Position numbers and translations under genes: made by a program
Shown here: in pieces, positions 8,024-17,133 of the stretch
Position numbering within the stretch: position 1 is the stretch's first letter
How the letters are laid out: the number at the start of each line of letters is the position of its first letter
Notes under the pieces: generated by a model
The model's input: the letters and a program-made list of their open reading frames with translations, nothing else
Told to the model about the DNA's origin: nothing
Databases searched by the model: none
Source of the DNA: an uncultured Kineothrix sp.
GTDB taxonomy: Bacteria > Bacillota > Clostridia > Lachnospirales > Lachnospiraceae
NCBI GenBank assembly: GCA_910588855.1
Contig: CAJUSR010000002.1
Span: 1 to 64,000 of the forward strand
Reading direction: 5' to 3'
Length of the DNA: 64,000 bases

Positions 8024-9361
8024 CTATTTCAAGTATTTACGGACAGCAAGGACGCAGAAGGCCGTCTGCATAAGTTGGCTGGCTAAGAGCCCCCAAAGGT
8101 ATCCCTGGATGCCGAATGTAGGGATGGCGAAGAAAACGAATAACAGGCGGAATAACAGGCTTATCATGCTGAAAGCAAAAGTATAGCCTGTTTTCCCAAG
8201 CCCGTTTAAGATGCTGTTTAAGGTGCTGGCAATGTACATAAAAGGGCAGATGAAGCTTAAGGTGATAATAAAGCTCCCGGCAAGGTGGCTGTGATATAAG
8301 AGCATTCCCGCCATCCGTCCAAAAGCAAGAAAAAGTGTGGTACAGAGGGAGCCGAGCAATAAACAATACTGGATAGATTTTTTTACCGCTTTTCGGATTG
8401 CTCCATAGTTCCCGCTGGAGTCCGCTTCCGAAACGATAGGAAGCAGAAGGACGGAAATGGAATTGGTAACGGCAGAGGGGAATAATATCAGCGGGAGCGC
8501 CATGCCGGTCAAGACACCGTATACGCTTAATGCTTTTGCATTGTCATACCCGTAATGCTGCAGGCATTGGGGGATGTAGATAGCCTCTATGCTTTGCAGG
8601 AAATTGATAAGGGTACGGTTTAAGGACAGGGGAACTGCCAGCGAGAGCAGATGCCGTACGTTGCCGCGGAAGGCGCAAGAGGGCTGCTTGACTTTGGAAA
8701 TCAGGCTTTTGGATGCGCTCAGAGAATAAAAGCGGCAGTATATGGCAGCGAGGGAGACGAGCATGGATGCCCCTTCGCCGATGACTAGACCGACGACGGC
8801 AAAAGTAATAGTAGGGGTATAGCCTTTGGAACGATAGGCAGCATAAATAAGGTAGACGCTCCCCACCCGGACAATTTGTTCCGCCAGTTGAGTCATGGAA
8901 GGAACTGCTGTTTTACGGATACCGTAAAAGTATCCGTTAATACAGGAATGGACGGTTGCCATCGGTATAGAAAGGGAAATAATACGCAAAAGAGGCGCCG
9001 TCCGCGGTTCAAACAGCAATTTTTGGGAAATCATATCAGAAAAGGTGTATATATAAGCGCTGCAGCTTACCGATAGCAGCATGGAGATGCAGAAACCGGT
9101 AAACAGAGTGCGGAAAGAAGATTGGTAATCGTGGGTCGTTGTTTCGCTGGCTACAAATTTGGATATGGCAGTCTGCATGCCGGAAACCGTAAGGGAAAAA
9201 GTAAGGGCAAGCACAGGGGCAGTCAACTGGTAAAGCCCCATGCCTTCTGCACCGAATACGCGGGATAAGAAAATACGGTAAAAAAAACCGATGAAACGGC
9301 TGGCAAATCCGGTGACGGTTAGAATAATAGTGCCGGTAATTAAAGGGTTTGTTTTCTTCAT
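8024..9361 (-). CDS. Stage V sporulation protein B-like polysaccharide flippase
   Basis: A member of the MOP/MATE exporter superfamily of 445 residues with about 12-14 membrane helices. The N-terminus (LTVTGFASRFIGFFYRIFLS, then FGAEGMGLYQL) is diagnostic for the SpoVB/MurJ-like group, which flips lipid-linked wall or cortex precursors. SpoVB itself is needed for spore cortex synthesis; clostridia often have several paralogues, so the exact role is inferred. It diverges from nifS. A separate 319-base gap lies between it and the DAHP synthase gene. Confidence 0.88.
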   Translation of the reverse strand: MKKTNPLITGTIILTVTGFASRFIGFFYRIFLSRVFGAEGMGLYQLTAPVLALTFSLTVSGMQTAISKFVASETTTHDYQSSFRTLFTGFCISMLLSVSCSAYIYTFSDMISQKLLFEPRTAPLLRIISLSIPMATVHSCINGYFYGIRKTAVPSMTQLAEQIVRVGSVYLIYAAYRSKGYTPTITFAVVGLVIGEGASMLVSLAAIYCRFYSLSASKSLISKVKQPSCAFRGNVRHLLSLAVPLSLNRTLINFLQSIEAIYIPQCLQHYGYDNAKALSVYGVLTGMALPLILFPSAVTNSISVLLLPIVSEADSSGNYGAIRKAVKKSIQYCLLLGSLCTTLFLAFGRMAGMLLYHSHLAGSFIITLSFICPFMYIASTLNSILNGLGKTGYTFAFSMISLLFRLLFVFFAIPTFGIQGYLWGLLASQLMQTAFCVLAVRKYLK

Positions 9362-9410
9362 GGATTACCTATGAAAGGAATTTGTTTATAAATATATGCA
9401 AGCCCTTTTA

Positions 9411-9439
9411 TTGACAGAACAAAGGGGGAGTGGTATAGT
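9411..9439 (+). promoter_or_regulatory. nifS operon promoter
   Basis: TTGACA 9411-9416, a 17-base spacer, and TATAGT 9434-9439. Confidence 0.75.
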
Positions 9440-9447
9440 GAAAGCAC

Positions 9448-9476
9448 TTAATTCGTAGTGGTTTACTAGGAATTAA
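9448..9476 (+). promoter_or_regulatory. Inverted repeat at the nifS transcription start
   Basis: TTAATTCGTAGT (9448-9459) and ACTAGGAATTAA (9465-9476) are 12-base arms with one mismatch around a five-base loop. It sits a few bases after the predicted start of transcription. It could be a repressor operator or a 5' hairpin; which one cannot be told. Confidence 0.5.
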
Positions 9477-9488
9477 AAGAAAGGGTGG

Positions 9489-10691
9489 ATGACAAAGATG
9501 GAAGATTTAAAAATAATCTATTTAGATAATGCAGCAACGACAAAAACAGCGCCTGAGGTGACGGAGGCGATGCTCCCCTATTTTACAGGAATCTATGGCA
9601 ATCCGAGCAGCGTTTATTCCCTTGGGGCTTCTGCCAAAAAAGCAGTAATGGATGCAAGGGATTTGATTGCTTCCACGTTAGGGGCAAAAAGCAATGAGAT
9701 ATATTTTACAGGAGGTGGATCAGAGGCCGATAACTGGGCGCTTATCGCTACGGCTGAAGCCTATGCTTCAAAAGGCAGGCATATCATTACGTCAAAAATA
9801 GAACATCATGCCATCCTTCATACTTGCGGGTATTTGGAAAAGAGGGGGTATGAAATCTCTTATATTGATGTGGACGAAAACGGTATCATTAAACTGGAGG
9901 AGCTGAAGGCGGCCATCCGTCCGGACACAATTTTGATTTCGGTGATGTTTGCCAATAATGAAATAGGTACCATACAGCCGATAAAGGAAATCGGCACAAT
10001 CGCGAAAGAGCGGGGAATCATTTTCCATACCGATGCGGTGCAGGCATATGCCCATGTACCGATTTCGGTGGACGAAATGAACATAGATATGTTAAGCGCC
10101 AGCGGGCATAAATTTCATGGACCGAAGGGGATTGGCTTCCTGTACATCCGTACCGGCATAAAAATCAAATCTTTTCTTCATGGCGGCGGGCAAGAGAGGG
10201 GAAGGCGCGCCGGCACGGAAAACGTACCGGGTATTGTGGGGCTGGGAAAAGCCGCCCAGCTTGCATTTGAGCATTTGGAAGAACGGGCAGGCAAAGAAAC
10301 CCGGCTCAGAGATTACTTGATAAAAAGGATTGGCGAGGAAGTGCCTTACTGCAAGTTAAACGGCGATGCCGGGCGGCGGCTTGCCAATAATGTCAATTAT
10401 AGTTTCCGGTTTATTGAAGGGGAATCTTTGCTGATTAGCTTAGACAGGAAAGGAATCTGTGCATCCAGCGGTTCGGCATGCACTTCCGGTTCGCTGGATC
10501 CCTCCCATGTGCTTCTGGCAATTGGGCTTCCCCATGAAATTGCCCACGGCTCCCTGCGTCTTACGGTAAGTGAGGAAAATACGATAGAAGAAATGGAAAA
10601 AACGGTAGAGGCGGTAAAAGAGATTGTGGAAAGGCTCAGGAATATGTCTCCTTTGTATGAAGATTTTATAAAAAGCAATAAAAATGTTTGA
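9489..10691 (+). CDS. Cysteine desulfurase, NifS/IscS family
   Basis: This PLP enzyme removes sulfur from cysteine as a persulfide for Fe-S clusters and tRNA thiolation. The N-terminal IIYLDNAATT, the PLP lysine in SASGHKFHGPKG, and the catalytic cysteine in SSGSACTSGSLDPSH are all present. Length is about 400 residues, typical. ATG 9489 directly follows AAGGGTGG; ATG 9498 has better ribosome spacing and may be the true start. nifU follows after 18 bases, then a DNA glycosylase and mnmA, so the desulfurase probably serves both NifU and MnmA. Confidence 0.95.
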   Translation: MTKMEDLKIIYLDNAATTKTAPEVTEAMLPYFTGIYGNPSSVYSLGASAKKAVMDARDLIASTLGAKSNEIYFTGGGSEADNWALIATAEAYASKGRHIITSKIEHHAILHTCGYLEKRGYEISYIDVDENGIIKLEELKAAIRPDTILISVMFANNEIGTIQPIKEIGTIAKERGIIFHTDAVQAYAHVPISVDEMNIDMLSASGHKFHGPKGIGFLYIRTGIKIKSFLHGGGQERGRRAGTENVPGIVGLGKAAQLAFEHLEERAGKETRLRDYLIKRIGEEVPYCKLNGDAGRRLANNVNYSFRFIEGESLLISLDRKGICASSGSACTSGSLDPSHVLLAIGLPHEIAHGSLRLTVSEENTIEEMEKTVEAVKEIVERLRNMSPLYEDFIKSNKNV

Positions 10692-10709
10692 GAAGGAAGG
10701 GGTAAGATT

Positions 10710-11150
10710 ATGTATAGCGATAAAGTGATGGACCATTTTGAAAATCCAAGGAATGTAGGCGAAATCGAAAATGCCAGCGGAATCGGTACTGTCGGGAATG
10801 CAAAATGCGGCGATATCATGCGCATTTATTTAGACATCGACGACGATGGGGTGATAAAAGACTGTAAATTTAAAACATTCGGCTGCGGCGCTGCCGTAGC
10901 GACCAGCAGTATGGCTACGGAGCTGGTGAAAGGGAAAAGCATAGAGGAAGCTATGAAAGTGACCAATAAGGCAGTGATGGAAGCGCTGGATGGGCTTCCG
11001 CCGGTGAAAGTACATTGTTCCTTGTTGGCAGAAGAGGCTATTCATGCGGCGCTGTGGGACTATGCCCAGAAAAACGGCATAGAAATTTCCGGGCTGCAGA
11101 AACCCAAATCAGATATCCACGAGGGAGAGGAAGACGGGGAAGAGTATTAA
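10710..11150 (+). CDS. Fe-S cluster scaffold protein NifU/IscU type
   Basis: The 146-residue protein is the U-type scaffold on which Fe-S clusters are assembled. The three conserved cysteines are in GNAKCGD, FGCGAA and VHCSLLAEEA. Only the N-terminal scaffold domain is present, with no central ferredoxin or C-terminal Nfu domain. The last 25 residues are acidic (HEGEEDGEEY). It lies 18 bases after nifS and three bases before the glycosylase gene, so it is in one operon. Confidence 0.94.
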   Translation: MYSDKVMDHFENPRNVGEIENASGIGTVGNAKCGDIMRIYLDIDDDGVIKDCKFKTFGCGAAVATSSMATELVKGKSIEEAMKVTNKAVMEALDGLPPVKVHCSLLAEEAIHAALWDYAQKNGIEISGLQKPKSDIHEGEEDGEEY

Positions 11151-11153
11151 GAA

Positions 11154-11645
11154 ATGCGTGTGACACATACATTTGAACCAATTTATGACGAAAAATCCAA
11201 AATTTTAATCCTGGGAACTTTTCCTTCCGTAAAATCAAGGGAAAATGCATTTTATTACGGCCATCCACAAAACCGGTTCTGGAAAGTGCTGGCAGCGGTT
11301 ACGGGAGAAGAGACGCCTTCTTGCATTGAGGGAAAAAAGGCTATGCTTCTGAAACATCATATTGCCATTTGGGATGTTATCAGTACCTGCGATATTGAAG
11401 GTTCCAGCGACAGTTCCATTAAAAATGTAACAGCGAACGATATTGCCGGCCTTTTGCAGGGCAGCAGTATCGGAACAATTTATGGAAATGGGGATAAAGC
11501 ATGCCGCCTTTATGAGAAATTCTGTAAAGAGAAGACAAAGAAGGAAATTGTCAAATTACCGTCCACTAGTCCGGCAAATGCAGCATATTCCATAGAAAAG
11601 CTGGTAGAATGCTGGAAAGTGATTCGGGATTGCATGGAGGACTGA
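11154..11645 (+). CDS. DNA-deoxyinosine glycosylase (UDG family 6)
   Basis: This base-excision enzyme is predicted to remove hypoxanthine, the product of adenine deamination, from DNA. Family 6 features seen in its 163 residues are ILGTFPSVKSRENAFYYGH near residue 21, followed by PQNRFW, and the C-terminal PSTSPANAAYS motif. It begins three bases after nifU and ends inside the region just before mnmA. Its role in an Fe-S/tRNA thiolation operon is not obvious. Its coupling may simply be transcriptional. Confidence 0.88.
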   Translation: MRVTHTFEPIYDEKSKILILGTFPSVKSRENAFYYGHPQNRFWKVLAAVTGEETPSCIEGKKAMLLKHHIAIWDVISTCDIEGSSDSSIKNVTANDIAGLLQGSSIGTIYGNGDKACRLYEKFCKEKTKKEIVKLPSTSPANAAYSIEKLVECWKVIRDCMED

Positions 11646-11680
11646 TTTTAAATCCGTCTAAGCGGATATGGGGGATAAAC

Positions 11681-12760
11681 GTGAAAAAGAAAGTAGTAGT
11701 AGGCATGTCAGGAGGAGTGGACTCCTCCGTGGCTGCTTATTTATTGAAGGAACAGGGATATGAGGTCATAGGTGTGACGATGCAGATATGGCAGGACGAG
11801 GAAACGGCGGCCAGGGAAGCGAACGGCGGATGCTGCGGGCTTTCGGCAGTGGAGGATGCCAGGAGGGTAGCCCAGTATTTGCAGATACCATACTATGTCA
11901 TGAACTTTAAAGAGGAATTTAAAGAGAATGTAATTGATTACTTTGTCGATGAGTATCTAAAAGGAAGGACGCCAAACCCATGTATTGCATGTAACCGTTA
12001 TGTGAAATGGGAATCTTTGTTGCAACGCAGCCTTGCCATTGGGGCGGACTACATAGCGACGGGACACTATGCCCGGGTGAAACAATTGCAAAACGGCAGA
12101 TATGCCGTCTGTCATTCGGCAACTGCGAAAAAAGACCAGACATATGCCCTTTATAATTTGACTCAATACCAACTTGCCCATACATTGATGCCGGTAGGGG
12201 ATTACGAGAAGGAAGAAATTAGGGAATTGGCACAGCGGCTTGGCTTGCCCGTGGCACAGAAACCGGACAGCCAGGAAATCTGTTTTATCCCTGACAATGA
12301 TTATGCATCTTTTATTGACAGACAGGCGAAAGAAAGGGTTCCAGGCCCGGGAAATTTTGTAACAGAGGACGGGAACATACTTGCTACCCATAAAGGGATT
12401 ACCCATTACACCATCGGGCAAAGGAAAGGCTTAAACCTGGCAATGGGGCATCCGGTATTTGTAACCAGGATATGCCCTGATACGAATGAGGTAGTGATAG
12501 GGGAAAACGAAGACATTTTTACGTCCTCGCTTTGCTGCAACAAAGTGAACTATATGGGGATGGAAGACCTGCCGGAACCAAGAAAGGTAACTGCAAAAAT
12601 AAGATATGCCCATAAGGCAAGCCCCTGCACGATTGAAAAAGCAGGAGAAGACAGGATAAAATGTGTTTTTGAATCCCCGGTAAGGGCGATAACCCCTGGA
12701 CAGGCAGTCGTATTCTATGAGAATGACTGCGTATTAGGAGGCGGCACTATTTTAGGATAA
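11681..12760 (+). CDS. mnmA: tRNA-specific 2-thiouridylase MnmA
   Basis: MnmA installs 2-thiouridine at the wobble position of Lys, Glu and Gln tRNAs, using ATP and a sulfur relay that starts at a cysteine desulfurase. The PP-loop GMSGGVDSS is at the N-terminus. The catalytic cysteines lie in TPNPCIACNRYVKW and DSQEICFI, and the tRNA-binding TGHYARV is present. The GTG start is preceded by GGGGGA and gives 360 residues, the usual length. Its placement after nifS and nifU fits the sulfur supply. Confidence 0.96.
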   Translation: MKKKVVVGMSGGVDSSVAAYLLKEQGYEVIGVTMQIWQDEETAAREANGGCCGLSAVEDARRVAQYLQIPYYVMNFKEEFKENVIDYFVDEYLKGRTPNPCIACNRYVKWESLLQRSLAIGADYIATGHYARVKQLQNGRYAVCHSATAKKDQTYALYNLTQYQLAHTLMPVGDYEKEEIRELAQRLGLPVAQKPDSQEICFIPDNDYASFIDRQAKERVPGPGNFVTEDGNILATHKGITHYTIGQRKGLNLAMGHPVFVTRICPDTNEVVIGENEDIFTSSLCCNKVNYMGMEDLPEPRKVTAKIRYAHKASPCTIEKAGEDRIKCVFESPVRAITPGQAVVFYENDCVLGGGTILG

Positions 12761-12831
12761 GCCAAGGAAACCGGTGAAAGAGTGATGGGCTAAAGACACC
12801 TTGACATTTTCCTGGCAGAAAGGAGTTAAAA

Positions 12832-13650
12832 ATGCCTATTTTAACCGATTATCATCTTCATACATTTTATTCCGGCGATTCCCAAACCCCTATGGAAGAA
12901 ATGATTGAAAAGGGGATTTCCCAGGGGATGGAAACGCTGTGTTTTACGGAACATATGGATATGGATTTCCCCTATGTAACAGAGGAAGAAAAAGGGCGTT
13001 TTGAGCTGGATATGGAAGCTTACCGGCAGGGATTTGCCCGGTGCAGGGAAAAGTATGGGGATAGGATTCAATTGAATTTTGGGGTAGAGCTGGGGATACA
13101 GCCCCATATTGCAGGTAAATTGGAGCAGTATACGAAACAAAATGATTTTGATTTTGTAATAGCTTCTTCACATCTATGCAACGGAAAAGACCCTTATTAT
13201 CCGGAATTTTATGCCGGACGAAGTGAAGAAGAAGCGTACCGTGAATATTTCCAGTCTATTTTGGACAATTTAAAAGCGTTCCATAATTTTGATGTGTATG
13301 GGCATCTGGATTATGTGGTGCGTTACGGTCCTATGAAAGATAAAGGCTATTCTTATGACAAATATAAGGATATTCTGGATAAAATATTGCATTATCTGAC
13401 GGAAAACGGGAAAGGCATAGAAGTCAATACAGGTGCTGTTCCTCATGGGCTTAGGGAATTGAACCCATGCACAGGCATCATAAGGCGTTTTCATGAACTG
13501 GGAGGGGAAGTGATTACCGTCGGTTCCGATGCCCATGCCCCGGGGCGCATCGCGGAAGGATTCGGAAGGGCGGAGGAGATTTTGAAGTCCTGCGGATACA
13601 AATATTATACAGTTTTTTCAAGGCGTCGGCCCGAATATATTAAATTGTAA
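12832..13650 (+). CDS. Histidinol-phosphatase-like PHP-family hydrolase
   Basis: A 272-residue metal-dependent phosphatase of the PHP family. Metal ligands are seen in DYHLHTFYSGDS (residues 5-16), FTEHMDMDFP, ASSHLCNGKDPYY, DVYGHLDYVVRYGP and TVGSDAHAPG. The closest named type is HisK histidinol-phosphatase, the penultimate step of histidine synthesis. No other his gene is nearby, so another phosphate ester is possible. GGAG lies six bases before the ATG. Confidence 0.85.
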   Translation: MPILTDYHLHTFYSGDSQTPMEEMIEKGISQGMETLCFTEHMDMDFPYVTEEEKGRFELDMEAYRQGFARCREKYGDRIQLNFGVELGIQPHIAGKLEQYTKQNDFDFVIASSHLCNGKDPYYPEFYAGRSEEEAYREYFQSILDNLKAFHNFDVYGHLDYVVRYGPMKDKGYSYDKYKDILDKILHYLTENGKGIEVNTGAVPHGLRELNPCTGIIRRFHELGGEVITVGSDAHAPGRIAEGFGRAEEILKSCGYKYYTVFSRRRPEYIKL

Positions 13651-13698
13651 AGTTTTTATTAAAAAACGGACAAACGGCAATTATTTTTGAATTACATC

Positions 13699-13727
13699 TT
13701 GAATTTTCTGGACAAATTAGGTAAAAT
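13699..13727 (+). promoter_or_regulatory. gapA promoter P1
   Basis: TTGAAT 13699-13704, a 17-base spacer, and TAAAAT 13722-13727. A second TTGACA at 13746-13751 with CAAAAT at 13770-13775 (18-base spacer) could be a P2. Confidence 0.6.
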
Positions 13728-13811
13728 AATCCTACTGATAAAATTTTGACAATCGTTCAAGGATGATTGCAAAATGATATAAATAAATTTATTTTCTAGG
13801 AGGAAACTAAA

Positions 13812-14813
13812 ATGGCAGTAAGAGTAGCAATTAATGGTTTCGGCCGTATCGGTCGTCTTGCTTTCAGACAGATGTTTGGAGCAGAAGGATACGAAGTAGT
13901 AGCAATCAACGATTTAACAAGCCCTAAGATGTTGGCACATTTGCTGAAATATGATTCTTCACAGGGTAAATATGCAAAAGCTGATACAGTAGTAGCTGGT
14001 GAAGATTCTATTACAGTTGACGGAAAGACTATTACAATCTACAAAGAAGCAGATGCTAATAAGCTTCCTTGGGGAGAATTGAAAGTAGATGTTGTTCTGG
14101 AATGTACAGGCTTCTATACATCTAAGGACAAAGCACAGGCTCACATCAATGCGGGCGCACGTAAAGTTGTTATTTCCGCACCTGCTGGAAATGATTTGCC
14201 GACTATCGTTTTCAATGTAAACCATGAGACATTGAAACCGGAAGATACTATTATTTCCGCTGCATCTTGTACAACAAACTGCTTGGCTCCTATGGCTAAA
14301 GCATTGAATGACTTAGCCGGAATCAAATCCGGCATCATGAGTACTATCCATGCATATACAGGCGACCAGATGATTCTTGACGGACCTCAGAGAAAAGGCG
14401 ATTTAAGAAGAAGCCGTGCAGGCGCTGTTAATATCGTTCCTAACTCCACAGGCGCTGCAAAAGCAATCGGTCTTGTTATTCCTGAACTGAATGGCAAATT
14501 GATTGGTTCCGCTCAGCGTGTTCCTACACCGACAGGTTCTACTACTATCTTAGTTGCAACTGTTGAGAAATCCGTAACAAAAGATGAAATCAACGCAGCT
14601 ATGAAAGCAGCAGCTACAGAATCTTTCGGATACAACGAAGACGAAATCGTTTCCTCCGATATCGTAGGCAGCACATACGGTTCTATCTTTGATGCTACAC
14701 AGACAATGGTTGGCGAAGACAACTTGGTTCAGGTAGTTTCATGGTATGACAATGAAAATTCTTACACAAGCCAGATGGTAAGGACAATCAAATACTTCTC
14801 TGAGTTAGCATAA
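13812..14813 (+). CDS. gapA: Glyceraldehyde-3-phosphate dehydrogenase, type I
   Basis: Glycolytic enzyme making 1,3-bisphosphoglycerate with NAD. The nucleotide-binding INGFGRIGR is at the N-terminus and the catalytic cysteine is in SAASCTTNCLAP near residue 153. The 333-residue length is standard. TAGGAGG lies eight bases before the ATG. Codon choice is markedly biased compared with neighbours, as expected of a highly expressed gene. It has tandem promoters and its own terminator, so it is probably transcribed apart from pgk-tpiA. Confidence 0.98.
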   Translation: MAVRVAINGFGRIGRLAFRQMFGAEGYEVVAINDLTSPKMLAHLLKYDSSQGKYAKADTVVAGEDSITVDGKTITIYKEADANKLPWGELKVDVVLECTGFYTSKDKAQAHINAGARKVVISAPAGNDLPTIVFNVNHETLKPEDTIISAASCTTNCLAPMAKALNDLAGIKSGIMSTIHAYTGDQMILDGPQRKGDLRRSRAGAVNIVPNSTGAAKAIGLVIPELNGKLIGSAQRVPTPTGSTTILVATVEKSVTKDEINAAMKAAATESFGYNEDEIVSSDIVGSTYGSIFDATQTMVGEDNLVQVVSWYDNENSYTSQMVRTIKYFSELA

Positions 14814-14821
14814 GTGGTTGA

Positions 14822-14839
14822 GATTGTCCTCGGACAATC
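14822..14839 (+). repeat. Inverted repeat and partial copy of the gapA 3' end
   Basis: GATTGTCC and GGACAATC form an eight-base perfect inverted repeat. The right arm continues as GGACAATCAAATGCTTCTC, which matches the last codons of gapA (GGACAATCAAATACTTCTC from about 14782) at 18 of 19 positions. Confidence 0.65.
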
Positions 14840-14863
14840 AAATGCTTCTCAAATCAAGACCTA

Positions 14864-14896
14864 AAAAGGTCCGGTCGTGTGGACCGGGCCTTTTTA
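14864..14896 (+). terminator. gapA terminator
   Basis: GGTCCGGTC pairs with GACCGGGCC (14882-14890, one G-U) and is followed by TTTTT. Confidence 0.9.
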
Positions 14897-14900
14897 TACG

Positions 14901-14976
14901 TAGCCCCGTATGGAGGAAATATGCCGCTATGCGGCGCATGGGGCGCGGGAGTAGGGGAGAATCTTCTCTACTCGAT
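14901..14976 (+). repeat. Dispersed repeat family A, copy 1
   Basis: The unit is a CCCC...GGGG hairpin with an inner GCCGC/GCGGC stem, then a second hairpin GAGTAGGGGAGA / CTCTACTC. It starts right after a terminator tail and is related to the copies at 17179, 17265 and 28784. Confidence 0.7.
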
Positions 14977-15090
14977 GAGTTAAGGCGCGGTAATACACAA
15001 AAGAATTGGCTGCAGAAGCAGCCTTTGCTTCGCGCAATGGACAGGAGGAATAATTCCTTCCTCAATTAAGATGATATGGAGGCGGTTATC

Positions 15091-16314
15091 ATGGGATTAA
15101 ATAAAAAATCGGTAGATGATATCAATGTGAACGGCAAACGCGTTCTGGTAAGATGTGATTTCAACGTGCCCTTGAAGAATGGCGAAATTACGGATGAGAC
15201 ACGTATTGTGGCAGCACTTCCGACGATTCAGAAACTGTTAAAGGATGGCGGTAAAGTGATTCTTTGCTCACATCTTGGAAAAGTAAAAAATGGCCCTAAC
15301 GAAGGCGAATCTTTGGCACCGGTTGCAAAAAGGCTTTCCGAAAAACTTGGAAAAGAAGTTAATTTTGTTGCAGATTACAACGTAACCGGTGAAGCGGCTA
15401 CGGCAGCGGTAGAAGCTATGAAAGAAGGGGATGTGGTTCTTCTTCAGAATACACGTTTCCGCGGAAAAGAAGAAACGAAGAACAGCGAAGAGTTCAGCAA
15501 AGAATTGGCTGATTTGGCAGATGTATATGTTTGCGATGCATTTGGTTCTTCCCATAGGGCACATGCTTCCGTAGCAGGTGTTACCGAGTGTGTACGCGCA
15601 AAAGGCGGCGAATGTGCGGTTGGATATTTGATGCAGAAAGAAATTGATTTCCTTGGAAATGCAGTAGAAAATCCGGTAAGGCCTTTTGTTGCAATCCTTG
15701 GCGGTGCAAAAGTTGCGGATAAACTGAATGTTATCAACAATCTGTTAGAGAAATGCGATACTCTGATTATCGGCGGCGGTATGGCTTTCACTTTCTTAAA
15801 AGCAAAAGGATATGAAATCGGCAACTCTTTGGTTGACGAAGAAAAAATTGATTACTGCAAAGAAATGATGGATAAGGCTGAGAAGCTTGGCAAGAAATTG
15901 CTGCTTCCCATCGACACCACAATTGCTGCAGGCTTCCCGAATCCTATTGATGCGGAAATCGAAGTATCCGTTGTGGATGCAGATAAGATTCCGGCTGATA
16001 TGGAAGGGCTTGATATCGGTGATAAGACGGCAGAACTTTATGCAGATGCTGTAAAATCGGCAAAAACCGTTGTTTGGAACGGACCTATGGGCGTATTCGA
16101 GAACCCTGTCCTGGCAAAAGGTACGATTGCAGTTGCAAAAGCTTTAGCAGAAACAGATGCAACAACGATTATCGGCGGTGGAGACAGTGCAGCAGCTGTG
16201 AACCAGTTAGGGTTTGCGGATAAAATGTCTCATATTTCTACAGGCGGCGGCGCTTCCCTGGAATTTTTGGAAGGCAAAGAATTGCCGGGCGTTATGGCAG
16301 CAGATGACAAATAA
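15091..16314 (+). CDS. pgk: Phosphoglycerate kinase
   Basis: Transfers the acyl phosphate of 1,3-bisphosphoglycerate to ADP. The N-terminal NGKRVLVRCDFNVPLKNG, the hinge region and the C-terminal GGGDSAAAVNQLG (nucleotide site) are clear. I chose ATG 15091, eight bases after GGAGG, giving 407 residues; an ATG at 15076 overlaps the ribosome site. tpiA follows 48 bases later. No good promoter was seen in the 190 bases after the gapA terminator, which hold repeat A and a GGCTGC-AGAA-GCAGCC hairpin at 15007-15022, so read-through from gapA is possible. Confidence 0.97.
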   Translation: MGLNKKSVDDINVNGKRVLVRCDFNVPLKNGEITDETRIVAALPTIQKLLKDGGKVILCSHLGKVKNGPNEGESLAPVAKRLSEKLGKEVNFVADYNVTGEAATAAVEAMKEGDVVLLQNTRFRGKEETKNSEEFSKELADLADVYVCDAFGSSHRAHASVAGVTECVRAKGGECAVGYLMQKEIDFLGNAVENPVRPFVAILGGAKVADKLNVINNLLEKCDTLIIGGGMAFTFLKAKGYEIGNSLVDEEKIDYCKEMMDKAEKLGKKLLLPIDTTIAAGFPNPIDAEIEVSVVDADKIPADMEGLDIGDKTAELYADAVKSAKTVVWNGPMGVFENPVLAKGTIAVAKALAETDATTIIGGGDSAAAVNQLGFADKMSHISTGGGASLEFLEGKELPGVMAADDK

Positions 16315-16362
16315 TAAGATGCCTGTTTTAGGAAAAACAGATGGATTGAAGGAGAAATAAAA

Positions 16363-17112
16363 ATGGCAAGAAAGAAAATTATCGCTGGAAACTGGAAGAT
16401 GAATATGACTCCCAGCGAAGCAGTAGAATTGGTTAATACATTAAAACCTTTGGTTGTAACAGAAGAAGCAGATGTGGTATTCTGCGTTCCTTCTATTGAT
16501 ATTATCCCTGCAATGGAAGCAGCAAAGGGAACCAATATCCAGATTGGTGCAGAAAATATGTACTATGAGGAAAAAGGCGCTTTTACAGGCGAGATTTCCC
16601 CGAACATGTTAACAGACGTAGGCGTAAAATATGTTATTATCGGTCATTCCGAGAGAAGGGAATATTTTGCGGAAACGGATGAAACAGTAAATAAGAAAGT
16701 ATTAAAAGCTTTTGAACATGGCATTACTCCGATTATCTGCTGTGGCGAATCTTTGACACAGAGAGAGCAGGGAATTACGATTGACTGGATTCGTCAACAG
16801 ATTAAGATTGCATTCTTAAATGTGACGGCAGAACAGGCAGCAACCGCTGTAATCGCATATGAACCCATTTGGGCAATCGGTACAGGCAAGACAGCTACCA
16901 CAGAGCAGGCACAGGAAGTTTGCAAAGCAATCCGTGAGTGCATCGCAGAAATCTATGATGAAGCAACGGCAGAAGCAATCCGCATCCAGTACGGCGGTTC
17001 CGTAAATGCAGCGACTGCACCGGAATTGTTCGGACAGCCGGACATCGACGGAGGCTTAGTTGGCGGCGCATCCTTGAAACCGGACTTCGGAAAAATCGTA
17101 AACTACAAATAA
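16363..17112 (+). CDS. tpiA: Triose-phosphate isomerase
   Basis: Interconverts dihydroxyacetone phosphate and glyceraldehyde 3-phosphate. Catalytic residues are in AGNWKMNM (Lys), IIGHSERR (His) and AYEPIWAIGTGKTA (Glu and flexible loop 6), with the phosphate-binding YGGSV near the C-terminus. The 249-residue length is typical and AAGGAG precedes the ATG. It ends the gapA-pgk-tpiA block and has a strong terminator. Confidence 0.98.
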   Translation: MARKKIIAGNWKMNMTPSEAVELVNTLKPLVVTEEADVVFCVPSIDIIPAMEAAKGTNIQIGAENMYYEEKGAFTGEISPNMLTDVGVKYVIIGHSERREYFAETDETVNKKVLKAFEHGITPIICCGESLTQREQGITIDWIRQQIKIAFLNVTAEQAATAVIAYEPIWAIGTGKTATTEQAQEVCKAIRECIAEIYDEATAEAIRIQYGGSVNAATAPELFGQPDIDGGLVGGASLKPDFGKIVNYK

Positions 17113-17133
17113 ATAGAAAAAGAACAATAAACA

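Noticed and set aside
14818..15069. An 83-codon frame between gapA and pgk
   Set aside because: It spans the gapA terminator and repeat A, and its residues reflect the hairpins.
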